From assembly GCA_030734395.1 (NCBI GenBank), contig JAUZTG010000041.1, positions 1,736,001 through 1,800,000 on the forward strand: a stretch of DNA of 64,000 nucleotides, in the 5' to 3' direction. Shown here piece by piece: positions 11,221 to 22,898 of the stretch. The position numbers and the translations under genes are program-made. This stretch comes from Sarocladium kiliense. Taxonomy: Eukaryota > Ascomycota > Sordariomycetes > Hypocreales > Sarocladiaceae. The first letter of the stretch is position 1. Each line of letters opens with the position of its first letter. Under the pieces are notes generated by a model. It did no database searches, had not been told where the DNA came from, and saw only the letters and a list, made by a program, of their open reading frames with translations.

Positions 11221-12050
11221 CATTCCCGAATGCACAATGCACGGCAATGATTGGGTAGACAGAGACTGCGACACTCGAGGATACCGCGAGTTAGCGACGT
11301 GGTGAAAGTGAGTGAGGAAGATGGGATGACGTTGTGATGGGAGGGAGAGTGACGATCAAGGTTCACGGATGCACATGGGGGATTTATGTAAGAGGTCACC
11401 CCCATTTCGGCAACTGTGACCAGCTTCCCATTTCGGGACGTCGACATCGGCAAACAGCGACTCCTCATGCAATCATCTTCACCGGTCTTCAATTGCATCA
11501 ATTCTTATAATGCCGCCTTCGCCAGCGCCTATTGCAAGTCATCCGCGAGTCGGTGAAGGCCCTGTGTCTAATATACATCTCGTAATCTTACATGTCGCCG
11601 GCTTAGCCCATAGCTATGGTTGTGAACGTAGAGCACCTCACCCTGGTTCGGCTTCCTAGCGCTCGTTACGAAGACACTTTTTAGATATGAGCCTGAGCTT
11701 GTGCTCGATGCTGTCTTCTTCCAAGCATCCAACAGGTCCTACTCCTCTGCAAAACGGCCGCAGGTTGTGAGAACGGGGACATCTTGGCAGTGAATAGCTG
11801 ACTCCCAGAATCCATCTCTGACATGTCGAGGCGCACCTGCGATGTTGGCCGAAGGACGTCTCTGTGTAGCCTACATCAAGAGTCTCGAATGCAATGTGTC
11901 CTGAACTGCCATTCCTCTCATAGCATCCCACTCTCCGGTCAATGCTTCGTCGAAGCTGCGTGCCCGCTGGGATGAGGGTTTAGGTGAAGAGACAAGCTGG
12001 ACAATCCTCAAGATAGAGAACAAATCTGCGTTCGCATCGGATTTTTCGCC
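11221..12050. other. Intergenic region DPP5-like / EAF6
   Basis: 830 bp holding the DPP5-like promoter and the EAF6 3' region. Short frames here lack codon bias or recognisable domains. I see no RNA gene. Confidence 0.4.
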
Positions 12051-12732
12051 TCACTTCCTGGCCCCAAAGTTGGTCCTCTTCTTCGTCTGGGTATCATTTT
12101 CGCTGTCCTCCGTCTCCTTCTTCTTCTTGTTCGCGTTCTTCGTTCCCGTAGCCGATGTCGGAGTCGCATTCGCAGAGCCTCCATCTCGGAAAGATGCAGA
12201 GATCGGTGTCGGCGCGTGCGAGGCAGGCGTAGATCCTGGTGTCTCCTATCAAGCAGAAAAAGCGCGTCAGTACAACCCTTGTTGGAAGAAGGGGAGGTGG
12301 AGTGCAGGGACTCACGCCCGTGTTCGGTCGGTAAGAAATGGATGATCGCGAGAATACGCGATTCTGCTCCGTCGATCCCACCTTACGCCGCTGCGCGGCT
12401 GCACCGCTCGTGCCCTTCATGTAGTTGTCGAAGCCTGTGATAATGTTGCCACTGGGTGTGCTGTCTAGGTAGGCTGTTTCCTTCGTAGCGATGCTATCTT
12501 CGAGTTGACCCTATACCGCACAAAGGCCGCAGTCAGCAAACAATTCCAGTGGGAGGATAATGCACAATCATTCAAGCTGATGCGCCGCAGAAGGCGACGG
12601 CGAACTGACCAAACGTCGCTCCAGTGCTCGGCGCTTCTCGACAAGCTCACGGACACGAGCCTGGGACTTTTTGTACTCGGCCACCGTCGGCGCTGTTTCG
12701 CCAGCGCCGGGAGCCTGTTTGTTATCCGTCAT
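12051..12732 (-). CDS. EAF6: Chromatin-modification protein EAF6 (NuA4/NuA3 subunit)
   Basis: Three exons, 12610-12732, 12316-12510 and 12051-12245, all joined in phase 0, giving 170 aa. EAF6 is a small shared subunit of the histone acetyltransferase complexes NuA4 and NuA3. The family signature is complete: a coiled coil (YKKSQARVRELVEKRRALE then RRLGQLEDSIATKETAYL), followed by the invariant GNIITGFDNYMKG and RVFSRSSISYRP. The tail is low-complexity Thr/Ser/Pro plus a basic KKKK stretch. Intron 1 has a GTCAGT donor. The gene lies tandem to the PWI splicing factor upstream of it. Confidence 0.93.
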
Positions 12733-13353
12733 GGCGCTTGATGAAGAAATCGGTCTTGGTGGTGGAATCGATAGAAGGGCGGCGTAGCAGGTCGAGGGGG
12801 ACTCGCGTTGGAGGTGGTGCGGAAGAAGTTCTGATGACCGCGTCGCCGGAAATTCGCCAACATAGCTGCCGTAGTGCCTTGCTTGTCCACCGACCTACAA
12901 CTTTTGACGTCGCTACCTGCACACAATTCTGGAGACGGTCTATAGAAACCCAGGCAAAGGATATTGTGAAAATCTACAGTTTCAACATGCACAAAACTTT
13001 CCTACCCTTGGCACAGTCATGCCCTCACTTACGATCATGGAAGCAGTACAACGTTTATGAGAGGGATTGCTCGTATGGGTCTATTATTCTAGATCCTATC
13101 ATATCTTCATCCCGCCTGCAGTATCTGACGCCTTCCCAAGTAGCCAATGAACGCCCCTGTGGTCTGTATTCTTTGACAAAGTAATCTACTCTGTATCAAC
13201 CGCGTTAGGTTTCGTTGCAGATCGCATTTTCAATATTCTCTCTCGAAGCTCGCTCTCGCGCCGGAGGTTCGCTTCTTTATCGTTGCGTCGAGTCTGGCTC
13301 TCGCCAACGATTAGTGTCGGGGGCAACAGGGGCTGCCGTGGTGCATGATGCAC
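12733..13353. other. Intergenic region EAF6 / PWI gene
   Basis: 621 bp containing the EAF6 promoter and the 3' UTR of the PWI-domain gene. No additional feature is visible. Confidence 0.4.
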
Positions 13354-14836
13354 TCAGGCCATACCCACCTCGGTAGCAGCAGTGCTTTCGTCAGTAGGCC
13401 GCTGTCGGTCAGACGTCTTTCGGTCACCTTCCAAAGCATCAGCTGACGGTTCACGTTTTCGCGAGGTTGAGGAGGCAGAGGAGCTATTGCGTCTGCGGCC
13501 GCTTGGGCTCTGGCGTTTTCTGGACCGTTGGCCCTCGGCAGGGTTTGTCCGACGCTTGCTGTACCCCCGATCATCATCCGTGCCCCTGGATGATGAGCTT
13601 CTGCGACGTCTTTGCCTTGATCGGGAGCGATCGCTGCCAGATGATGACTCTCGTCCCCTTCGTCGGCTTCTGGACCTTGATGACTGTGATGAATAGCTCA
13701 AGGACCGACGGCGGCGATGGGCAGAGCGACTCCTCGACGACGAGTACCTCCTACGTTTGGCTATTGGGGCTCTTCTAGATGACTCGGACCGCGAGCGTCG
13801 CTGGCTTCTCCGTTGTTGGTCTCTCCCGTGAGTATCTGTCCGACCACCTCTTCGAGAGTGACGTGATCGTGAATGCGAACGCGACCTGGATCTCTTCGCA
13901 GGCCGCCGCCGACGAGAAGTGTCTGAATCGCTTCGAGAGCCACTGCGGCCTCTCGAGTTGGAACGAGATGCGGCAGAAGATACGGAACGGCTTCGGGTTC
14001 TGCTTCTGCCTCTGCCTCTGCCACGTCCACTAGGACCACCGCGAGGCACATAGGTATCTCGGCCATATTGATCCCTTGATGGAGCCTGGCGGCCGCCTGG
14101 AGACCGTGATCGAGGACGAGACCTCATTCCGCCACCTCTACCTCGGCCTTCAAATCCCCGGCCTCCTCTTTGCCCCTGCCAACGGTCACCACCTGGTGGT
14201 CCACGGTCGCGCCGATCACGGTCCTTGAGATTTGATATTTCGCGGTCTCGGCGGTCTTGGTCTTCGCGTCGCTTTCGGGAATCCTCTGCTGCCCTGTCTG
14301 CGTCCATCTAATGCTGAGTTAGTCATCCGACGAGCTCTTCGTTTGCTATCCTAACTTGCCTTTTCCTGAATCAACTCGAGCTTTTTGGCCTCAAGCAGCT
14401 CCTTTGGCACACCTTGGGGACTACCCTGGGCGCTCAGCAAGAGCTTCCACAACTCCTTACAGAAGGGACCAGTGTCTTTGTCGAGAAATCCGGTGAGTTG
14501 AATCTGCAAAGACTTGATATCGGGCTTCAGGTGCACAAGTGAAGTCAGATTATGTTCGAAGTCAGGCGAGTGGTTGGGAAGCTCACGTAGCGCTGGCCCT
14601 CAATGAGGTTGAAGCAAAGCTCAATTACGACATCGTCTTCATTGCCAAGAATCTCCGAAATCCGGCTGGCGATCCATCTTGCTCACGGTTAGTGATTCGG
14701 GAAGCTGGGTACCCGTAGGGGGGAACACTGACTTCTTCATCACCTGCAGGTTGACCTTCTTCATATCAACCTTCTGACTAAACTCGGGTGGAAATTTGGT
14801 CGACTTAAGCAGCCGTGCATCTCCCCCAGACGCCAT
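13354..14836 (-). CDS. PWI-domain RS-rich splicing factor (SRRM1/SRm160-like)
   Basis: Four exons, 14733-14836, 14587-14677, 14360-14524 and 13354-14307, giving 437 aa. The N-terminus is a complete PWI domain, residues about 15-115, with FPPEFSQKVDMKKVNLQVMK, WIASRISEILGNEDDVVIEL and PDIKSLQIQLTGFLDKDT. PWI domains bind nucleic acid and are found in the SRm160 splicing coactivator. The rest is an RGG-like stretch (RGGRGFEGRGRGGG) and a long Arg/Ser-rich tail typical of nuclear speckle proteins. Intron 3 uses a GC donor (AAG|GCAAGT...TAG|ATG) with a GACTAAC branch-like site 17 nt before the end; the in-frame protein LIQEKMDADRA depends on it. It is divergent from NAS2. Confidence 0.9.
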
Positions 14837-15343
14837 GACGGGCGGTTTGTGAGTACGGCTCCAAGTGGCGGTCGGTATGTAGAAGTAAGGATGGACTGGA
14901 ACTTTCGATGGACGTGACGTTGAGCTTTTGCAGTGACGCGAGCTGCTCAGTTACAGAAGCACGCGCCACATGCGCCACACTTTCCCAGGATGCGCCACAC
15001 TCGCTCAGGACTCCTGCCAGCATCCAAGATCAAACGAAACACTCGTCTTTGAGACTAAAGATCCATGATAAGTATGCTTGGGTAGTATTCCAGATACATA
15101 GCGATTGGCGAAATGAGGTCTGCAATCTCATGCGGAGAATTTACGCAAAGTGCGGAGCAATTGCATTGAGCCCAGGCAGCTGGCGCAGTACGTAAATCCC
15201 CTAGAGCAACCCCGCGATACCTAGAACTTCGCCTTACACCTCCGTCTTAGCTAGAGCTTGGTGAGATTGCGCATCCAAGGAGAGCTTCCCTTAATTCCCG
15301 ACCGATTCTGAGCTCGAGACAAAGAATGGGCCTTCCTCTTAGG
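14837..15343. promoter_or_regulatory. Divergent promoter region PWI gene / NAS2
   Basis: 507 bp between opposed start codons. It contains repeated GCGCCACA-type words near 14960-15000 (ATGCGCCACAC appears twice). No TATA box is evident. Confidence 0.4.
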
Positions 15344-16196
15344 ATGGACAATCTCCACGCACCGACTGTGCCTTCTGGGCCGACCAGCGCACCTGCAACC
15401 AATGGCAATGCTGCCCACCTGGGCTTCGCGGAGTTGCAACGCAAGAAAGATGATGTTGAGGCTGAACTCAAGGCGCTGGGCGGCGTACTCGACTCTGTGG
15501 GCTTTCCTCTCCAGAATCACTTTGCTTCGGCAACATCTACTGATTATTTCTCAGCATGGGGTCAATATGGACACGCCACTGCTCACACGTGATGGCTTCC
15601 CACGATCAGACATCGACGTAGCGCAGAGTAAGGTCCTGATAATCATGACCAAGGGTAAGCGCTGACAACAATGAATAGTTCGCACGACACGTTCACGGAT
15701 CATCTGGCTAAGGAACGACTACAAGGAGCTGATGTCGACCATCGAAAAGTTCCTCCACCAACACTTTGCCAGCCTTAGCGAGGAGGGTCAGAGGCCTGTA
15801 GCATCGAGCTCCCGGGACGAAGCTGTAATGCTGGCAGACGCAGACCTCAACACACTCGAGGCTCCTTTCGCAAGAGTGAACACTGTCGCTCCAGGCGGTC
15901 CAGCGGACGCTGCGGGTCTAAAGCCTGGAGACGAAATTCGCAGCTTTGGCTATGTCAACCGGAATAACCACGACGGTCTGAAAAAGGTTGCTGAGTGTGT
16001 ACAAGGCAACGAGGGGGTGCGTTCTTCTTGTCAGTCTTCAAGAAACACATGGCTAACATCAGCGCAGAACAACATCTTTATCAGAGTGTCAAGGCCTGAC
16101 GGCGCGACACAACGTCAGGAACTTCGTTTGACCTTGGTACCAAGGAAAGACTGGGGTGGCCGAGGCATGCTAGGCTGTCACATCCTTCCTCTGTGA
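15344..16196 (+). CDS. NAS2: 26S proteasome assembly chaperone Nas2/p27 (PSMD9)
   Basis: Four exons: 15344-15496, 15555-15627, 15679-16016 and 16068-16196, giving 230 aa. Nas2 escorts the Rpt5 ATPase during assembly of the proteasome base. The N-terminal helical hairpin includes GFAELQRKKDDVEAELKAL, and the family motif DGFPRSDIDVAQIRTTRSRI spans the second intron. A PDZ domain (about residues 120-215) follows, with FARVNTVAPGGPADAAGLKP and GDEIRSFGYVN. The end is GGRGMLGCHILPL, as expected for the family. The first intron has a GTGGGC donor. An ATG six codons upstream (MGLPLR) is an alternative start. Confidence 0.92.
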
Positions 16197-17342
16197 AGCA
16201 ACCAATATGCTTTGATGACTCTCAACCGGAGGCTCATCGCTAAGGAACCACAACGCGCTGTGAGGCTTCTCGAGAGCATATTCGATCATCGAGAAGTGTC
16301 AACTTTTGTCAACTCCGGTCATGGGTCACACGGCTCCAGATGCCTGGAAAGGCTTTCGTGCGGCCTTAACTGATGTTTATCGTCCTCTGCGTCACACTGC
16401 CTGGCTGACAAATCTGGCAACTTGAGATGTTGTATTGGGGGAAGAACAAAGACGCCCCTATCAGGCAGCATTAGGCACGTTGGGGGGCTTGGTATGGAAG
16501 GACAGGCACCCGAAGGTGGGTAGGCTGGATTGTACGATAGATTGCTCGCCCAAGCAGGCGCAGTGGAATGTACCCAACGATATGACAGGCCTCTCTCCTC
16601 TACGAGCTCCATCAGCTTTAGTCGGACTCGTCTCATGTGTGTACAGTCATGCTGTAAGCAAGGCTGCAGACTGGATTGCTACCTAGACTCCTGCACGCAA
16701 GGGTGAGTGACGTGCACTGAGATCGGACATCCCTGGGCCTGAAGCCCCACCAAACAAAGGGCCGTCAGGCTGCCGTTGCTGGTGCCCCTCATTGAGCTCC
16801 AGTCGGGCTGGATATGCCCCTCTTGTACCACCTGTATTTCAGTGGCACCCTACTTAGCTCCCACCCCAACCCGACAGCGAGCGCACGTCACGTCACGTGC
16901 GCCCGGTAACACTCACCAGCAGGAGCGTGTGAGGAATTTTTTTGCCGCCTTGACCTGCTGGAACGAGTCGTCCAGGGCAGCTAACGTTCCCCCCCGCCGC
17001 CGTCATTCCCACCACCGCTGACGCCCTGACTACCTAACCAACCTCTGCACCCACCCAAGGCTGCTCCATCTCTGAGAACTTTCCTCCAACAACCATCCAC
17101 ACCGCCCTTCAACAAACTTGACAACGAGGTGAATCTTCGACCAGAAGGTATTTCCAGCCATCCCCTGCCGCGCCTTCGCGAGGTTCAATCCCTCTGCTTC
17201 CTTCAGTGACCACTGCTGGACTTTCGGAGGGGTTTCCCGTTGAAGCACATCCCGCTAATACCGAACGCCCAGCACCCCGCTTGTTTACACCATCTCGTCA
17301 ACCCCACGACTTTGAATAACCGCGACGTCGGCGAACATCACG
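16197..17342. other. Intergenic region NAS2 / Ran
   Basis: 1146 bp. The distal part looks non-coding. The last 500 bp before the Ran start is C/A-rich and holds an inverted repeat at 16881-16902 that I list separately. Small open frames on both strands show no domain. Confidence 0.4.
16881..16902. promoter_or_regulatory. Inverted-repeat CACGTG/ACGT cluster upstream of Ran
   Basis: Eight-base arms GCGCACGT and ACGTGCGC are separated by six bases, and ACGT occurs three times. Such sites suit bHLH (CACGTG) or bZIP (ACGT core) dimers. A regulatory role is inferred from symmetry and its position about 440 bp before the Ran start codon. Confidence 0.35.
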
Positions 17343-18289
17343 ATGGCTGAGCAGCAGACCCCTACCTTCAAGCTTGTGCTTGTCGGTGACGGTGGTACCG
17401 GAAAGGTGCGTTCCAAAGTCGACGTCCCAGAGCCCAGACGGCCTTATCATGGCGACTGCTCGACCCCGCCACCCAAAGCTTCTTTGGTGCCCTTACGTGC
17501 GTAACGATAGAGACTGATATGACCTCACATCACAGACCACTTTCGTCAAGCGTCACTTGACTGGCGAGTTCGAGAAGAAGTACATGGCCACCCTCGGTGT
17601 CGAGGTTCACCCTCTCGGCTTCACCACCGTACGACCCCAGACTCGCGCACCCGTTTGTTGCATCCCCGCTAACGCCCAGCGCAGAACTTCGGTCAGATCC
17701 AGTTCGATGTGTGGGACACTGCCGGCCAGGAGAAGTTCGGCGGCCTCCGTGACGGTTACTACATCAACGGCCAGTGCGGTATCATCATGTTCGATGTTAC
17801 CTCCCGTATCACCTACAAGAACGTCCCCAACTGGCACCGTATGTTCCTTCTCCGCTTACCAAAGTACAATTTATGCTAACGGTTTCTAGGTGATCTCGTC
17901 CGTGTTTGCGAGAACGTCCCAATCGTTCTCTGCGGTAACAAGGTCGATGTGAAGGAGCGCAAGGTCAAGGCCAAGACCATTACCTTCCACCGCAAGAAGA
18001 ACCTTCAGTACTACGATATCTCCGCCAAGTCTAACTACAACTTCGAGAAGCCCTTCCTTTGGCTTGCTCGCAAGCTTGTCGGCAACCCTCAGCTTGTATG
18101 TGCTTCTTTACTCTTCTATCGTTTCTGTGCCATGCTAACCAGTATCATTTGTAGGAATTCGTCGCTGCCCCGGCTCTGGCTCCCCCCACTGCCCAGGTTG
18201 ACGAGAAGCTGCTCGCTCAGTACCAGGATGAGATGAACAGGGCCGCTCAGGAGCCTCTGCCCGGTGAGGCGTCTGATGACGACCTGTAA
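17343..18289 (+). CDS. GSP1: GTP-binding nuclear protein Ran
   Basis: Five exons: 17343-17405, 17536-17628, 17685-17838, 17890-18095 and 18155-18289, giving 216 aa, the usual Ran length. Ran drives nucleocytoplasmic transport and spindle and nuclear-envelope assembly through its GTP/GDP gradient. All G motifs are present: P-loop GDGGTGKTTF, switch I TLGVEVHPL, switch II DTAGQEKFGGLRDGYYI, NKVD and SAKSNYNFEKPF. The acidic Ran tail ends DDDL. The first intron interrupts the P-loop directly after its lysine. The start context (CACGATGGC) is strong. Confidence 0.97.
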
Positions 18290-20187
18290 GCGATGCGATC
18301 GCCGGCTAGATATCACATTTGGGACTTCATGGAGGATATTGTGAAGGAAAGAGCTGTGAAAGAGATCGAGGAGCGAGACTGCGATCAATTCGAGAGACCA
18401 ACTCTCCCTAGCCAGGGAGCTGGAACGACCATTTATGATACAGGACGAGGTTCTCTGGTTTACATGGAGCGTGATTGGAGAAGGCCAAAAGCACATGATG
18501 CCTGCGATGCTTCTCTCGGAGCTATCGAACAGGTGAGGCTGCATAAATTGCAGCATCTGACTCAGCTAGACTTTTAAAAACAGATATGAGGTTTGGCAAG
18601 CTGTTCGTCCCAAAATTTCGCTGTCTCGTCTCTGTGGTAGTAAGGAAGTGGAGCTGGCTTGGATGCTGATTGGTAGCCATCCGTTGCTGTGGCAACAGGC
18701 GATCTTCCAGAAATGGATGGATGTCGCCCTACCCGAGAGACATGATCAGATCGAAAAACACATCCAGCATCTACAAGCCAGGGTAAATGCGGTGTATATG
18801 AGCGTCATAGGCATCTGTCTCTCATGTTGAGTATTTTGGTGTCCACAGAAGTTTGTTCTGATCATAATACAGCTTTGTAGAAACTGTTATAAACCTTGAT
18901 TGATAGACGCCAGCTCGAGGGCAGGATGATACACGCCACGGCGGTCATGCTTCCAGTGAGAGTGGTATAGATTCATCAAATAGCTGATCCCAGGAAGCAA
19001 TAAGTATCGTATGGAGTGTCCACAGGCCTGGTGGTCTTTTGATTATGTCATTGTTACCCAATTCATGTATTGGTTGTTGAGACCTGCCTTGTGGCCGTTG
19101 GCACGTCTGAATGTCTTGCCGCGAGGATCATGTCCGCGTATAACACCGGGCATGATTGTTTTATGTTCAATTACCGAGGCAGCATCTAGTCGAAGGGCAT
19201 TGTGCAATGTTAACAAGTCACAGTGGCCGTGTTACGCTCACCTATGAGCTCTCCTGTGTTCATGTCAATTGAAGATACTGCCAAGGTAGCATGGTTGAAG
19301 AGCATCTTAAGGTAGACTCCAGTGATTGCATCACATATAAACACTCAGATTGGTCAGTGGTTAAGACAGCTGCTGTAGAACAAATTGACGGTGGTTATTC
19401 AATTCCAGCCTTGCATGTCACGGCTCTACGGTCACGCGTTGACGAGCGCGTTCCGTGAGGAGACCCTGGCCTTGGTTCGCAGGCGGGGACTGTAGTGGCT
19501 CTATATGGAACAGGGGTTAATTTTGGCGAGAGCGCGGTGTGAGAGGCTGCAGGCTTTTCATGTGACAGCAATTGAGCTTCAAACCACTCTGGAATGAATG
19601 CCAAGAAGCATATACAGGCTGTCTTCTGCCATGAAAAGAAAACATTTCCTTAGAAATGCACAGGGACAGAGAGGAAGCGAGGCGAGGCTGGTACTCCGGA
19701 GAGAAGCTGGATCGGTGAGGTCGAGGCCCCACGCACGCGTGTGTTGACATTGTTTCCTAATCGGGGAGTCTGTCCCCACACGCGCGACGTGACGCTGGAG
19801 CCGTGGGACATGAGACATGGGACAGGACCTGGGACAGCCACGCACTGCACCGGATCAGAAGGTAAATTGATCCCTATTTTTAATGGTCATCCATACCTGC
19901 CTGCGAGCCCATCATCACCGATCAATTAAGCTTGCGAGGGGTGGCTGGTACTAGCTTTCTGTGGACGTGCCCGCGTCTTAGCTCTGTGTCTGTCTTGGTA
20001 CATGCTGCATCGCGACCTGCCTCTTTAACCTCCAACCTTCCTCCATTTGCGCTTTCCCGCTCTTTTCTCACCTCGTGCCCTCGACTCCCGGTGTTGAATT
20101 TCTCCTCACCTCCTGCTCGCGTCCTCCCTTTCCTCCTCGTCATCATTCTCTACTTTGTCTTTCCTCACTCCCGTCCTCTCCCACGCC
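18290..20187. other. Long intergenic region Ran / homeodomain gene
   Basis: 1.9 kb. The first few hundred bases are probably Ran 3' UTR. The last 180 bp (about 20005-20185) is a C/T-rich tract of the kind common in fungal 5' leaders, so the homeodomain gene may have a long 5' UTR, possibly with an intron. I found no tRNA, repeat or convincing coding sequence between them. Confidence 0.4.
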
Positions 20188-22113
20188 ATGGCTACTGATT
20201 CGCCGGTCCATGGCTCGCCTCCTTTCGACACCTCGCCTGCTCGACACGACCAATCCAACGACACCGCACCAGCTGAAGCACTCCCCAACTCTCAATCCCA
20301 CGATGACTCCCTCCTATCAGTCTCGTCACAGTCGCAAGACGCCGAGAAGCACCCCAAGGGCAAGAGGAAACGAACCGCGTATGTAGTAGCCCTACTCGCA
20401 AGCAGGATTACAATACCGTGTTTAGAAGACTGACGCCCTCTTAGAGCCAAGGACAAGATGATTCTCGAGGAAGCCTACAACAACAATCCCAAGCCAGACA
20501 AGCAAGCGCGTCTCGACATCGTCCAGCGCGTTTCTCTGAACGAGAAGGAAGTTCAGGTTCGTACCGATACCGAACTCCGACCCAACCTTCCAGATGCTCG
20601 GTAGACTGACAAGGCCCCTTTCCTACAGATCTGGTTCCAAAATCGTAGGCAAAATGATCGCCGAAAGTCGCGTCCTCTTTCGGCCGAAGAAGTCGCTTCA
20701 ATGCGTTATTCTGGTGCCAACAACCCATTCTCCTCCGCTCCCGTCGACGCGTCTCTCTATGGCTCGCAACAAAACCACCAAAACCAGTCCTTCTCCGATC
20801 CGACCCAAGCGGAGACTTCGTTTTATTCCTCGCCAGGTCACGCTGGGAGCGGTGCCCCCTCGTCTCAGCAGCTCTCGACGCCGCTACCAGCAAGCCAAGA
20901 GAACCAAGTGCAGCCGTATCCAAGCAGTGCAGAGTCGGCAGCCTCTGCTCCTGTGGGATACTTAGCAAACAGGTGGAATGTGGGAACGTCATTCTCAACA
21001 CCCTCCACCGTCAGCCGTCATCAAGGAGACGAGTCTCTGCGCAGAGACGACTCGTTCGCCTGCTCTCCTGATACATCCTTCCAATCAGCACTATCCCAGC
21101 CCAGCGGCAGCAGCATCCGTCTCTCTTTGTCCCTCGAAGGCAAAGCTGAGCTCGTACCCGCGATATCCCCAGATCGTATCTCCACAGTCGATGTTCTCCC
21201 ACCACGCGCCCCTCTTCAGCGTAGCCGCAGTGCTATCACGCTTCCTCCTCTCAGCAGCCTCATGAAAGCTACAGGCACAACGACGTCACGTCGACCTTCC
21301 TTCCGGGGCCGTTCTCGCGATGTCTCCGCCTGGGTTTCTGCTGCTCATGCGGAGCCTTGCGATGAACTCACTGCTCAGGCCGAGAATGAATCCAATGGCT
21401 CAGCAATTGCAGCAATCAGCCTCCTCCGCTCCACCAGTGGAAGTGGAGTATTCCCAATGGGAAGCAGTAGCACGACGAAGCGTACCATGCCTCCCACTTC
21501 CTCGAGGTCACACCAGCAGCGACAACGGGATGATGAGGATGGCGAGCCGGCCAAGAAGCGTAGGATGATTGCTCGCGCCGCTTCTAGTATCGCCAGGCTG
21601 GAAACAGCCACGATGACGACCGATGATGATGCTGCACTTGATAAGGAGAGTCCCCACGACCGACTGAAAGTGGCCAGACTCCTCTCCCCGACAGATTCTG
21701 ACAAGGAGAATCTCAGCCCGGACGAGGACGGCAACCCCCGCTCCGGTGGCGTCGGCCCGCGACGGCCCCTCCCCACCACGACTGCGAAGGCGACCGCCGG
21801 AACGAACCCGCGGCGTACAGCCGGACGCGTGCTTCAAGAGAACGGCGCATCATTGCTCAACGCCCGGGCCAATACCGCACCATTAGGCCCGAAACGGGGT
21901 GCAAAGGGCCAGGCTACTGTTGTCGACATTTTTGAGGATAGTGGCTCAGCGAAGAAGTTGGTGTTGTCACCTGGAAAGCAACGACTGGCAGGCCGAGGCG
22001 GGAAAGAGGACGATGTTGAGAAGTTCATGAGGGGAGAAGTAAGCCCGAGCAAGAAGCCGGACATGGACTGTGTGGCTGGGTTATTGTCCCTCAGTCAAGG
22101 GGCGTGGCGATGA
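20188..22113 (+). CDS. Homeodomain transcription factor, Yox1/Yhp1 type
   Basis: Exons 20188-20378, 20445-20556 and 20629-22113 give 595 aa. The homeodomain (about residues 56-115) spans both introns: KGKRKRTAAKDKMILEEAYN, then NPKPDKQARLDIVQRVSLNE and KEVQIWFQNRRQNDRRKSR. Helix 3 has the WFQNRR core with Gln50 and Asn51. The remainder is Ser/Thr/Pro-rich and probably disordered, with many SP/TP sites (for example LLSPTDSDKENLSPDEDG) that look like kinase targets, and a conserved-looking end DCVAGLLSLSQGAWR. Yeast Yox1 represses early cell-cycle genes. That role is inferred from domain similarity only. Confidence 0.88.
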
Positions 22114-22898
22114 TGACAAGACCTTGAGGTCAGAACAGGGAAAAGTGCCGATTTGGGTATTTGCTGGGTTCAACTTTTGGAGGGAGTCTTGCGTCTTACT
22201 TGGTATCAGGGAAACTTGACGGGGTTTTAGAATGGCACGGAGGCGTAGTAAGGATTGGTATATATCTGAGGCTTCTGTTCAATTCGGAGCACAATCTCTG
22301 TTCAAGACAATACCATGAGGGTATAGATGAAGGGAGAGCTTGCCATACCGCTGAATCGCTGGTGGATTCCCACCCCCTGTTTGAGGCGAGAAGTTGTGGA
22401 ATGGCCATCTGAGACTCGAAGGGGTCAACTAAGTCAAAGTCACGAACACTGAAGATGATTGAGGAGTGACCAAGCTCCGCCAAAGCACCAAGGCTGTTGA
22501 CGAAGGCTCTTTATTCCTATGCTAAAAACCCTCGGGTCACCCACATGGGAAACACAGGGGAATGGCTATGCTACTCTACCGACTCTGGCTCGTCCATGTT
22601 CCAGACACGTCCATCCTGCTCCAGGCGGAGGAAGAGACCACCGCCACCATCAAAAAGGGATGGAGACCATCCCTTCCCCAACACCCCATAAAAATTGAAC
22701 TCCTGATGTTTTCCCATATGAACTTTGTCTAATGTTTCTAATGTTCTGATATAAAAATTGCCAATAAACGGGAGTTGGAAAAAAAAGGAGAGATTTGTCA
22801 CTCCTTGGGTGGAGAACGGAGTGACTGAATTGCATGCTTGCTTTGAATGGTCGCAATGGTTTGTCATAATCTCATGATGAGGGCAGGGATGCGAGTCC
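22114..22898. other. Convergent 3' region homeodomain gene / NAD kinase
   Basis: 785 bp between convergent stop codons, moderately AT-rich towards 22690-22800. Only presumed 3' UTRs; no gene or repeat is supported. Confidence 0.4.
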
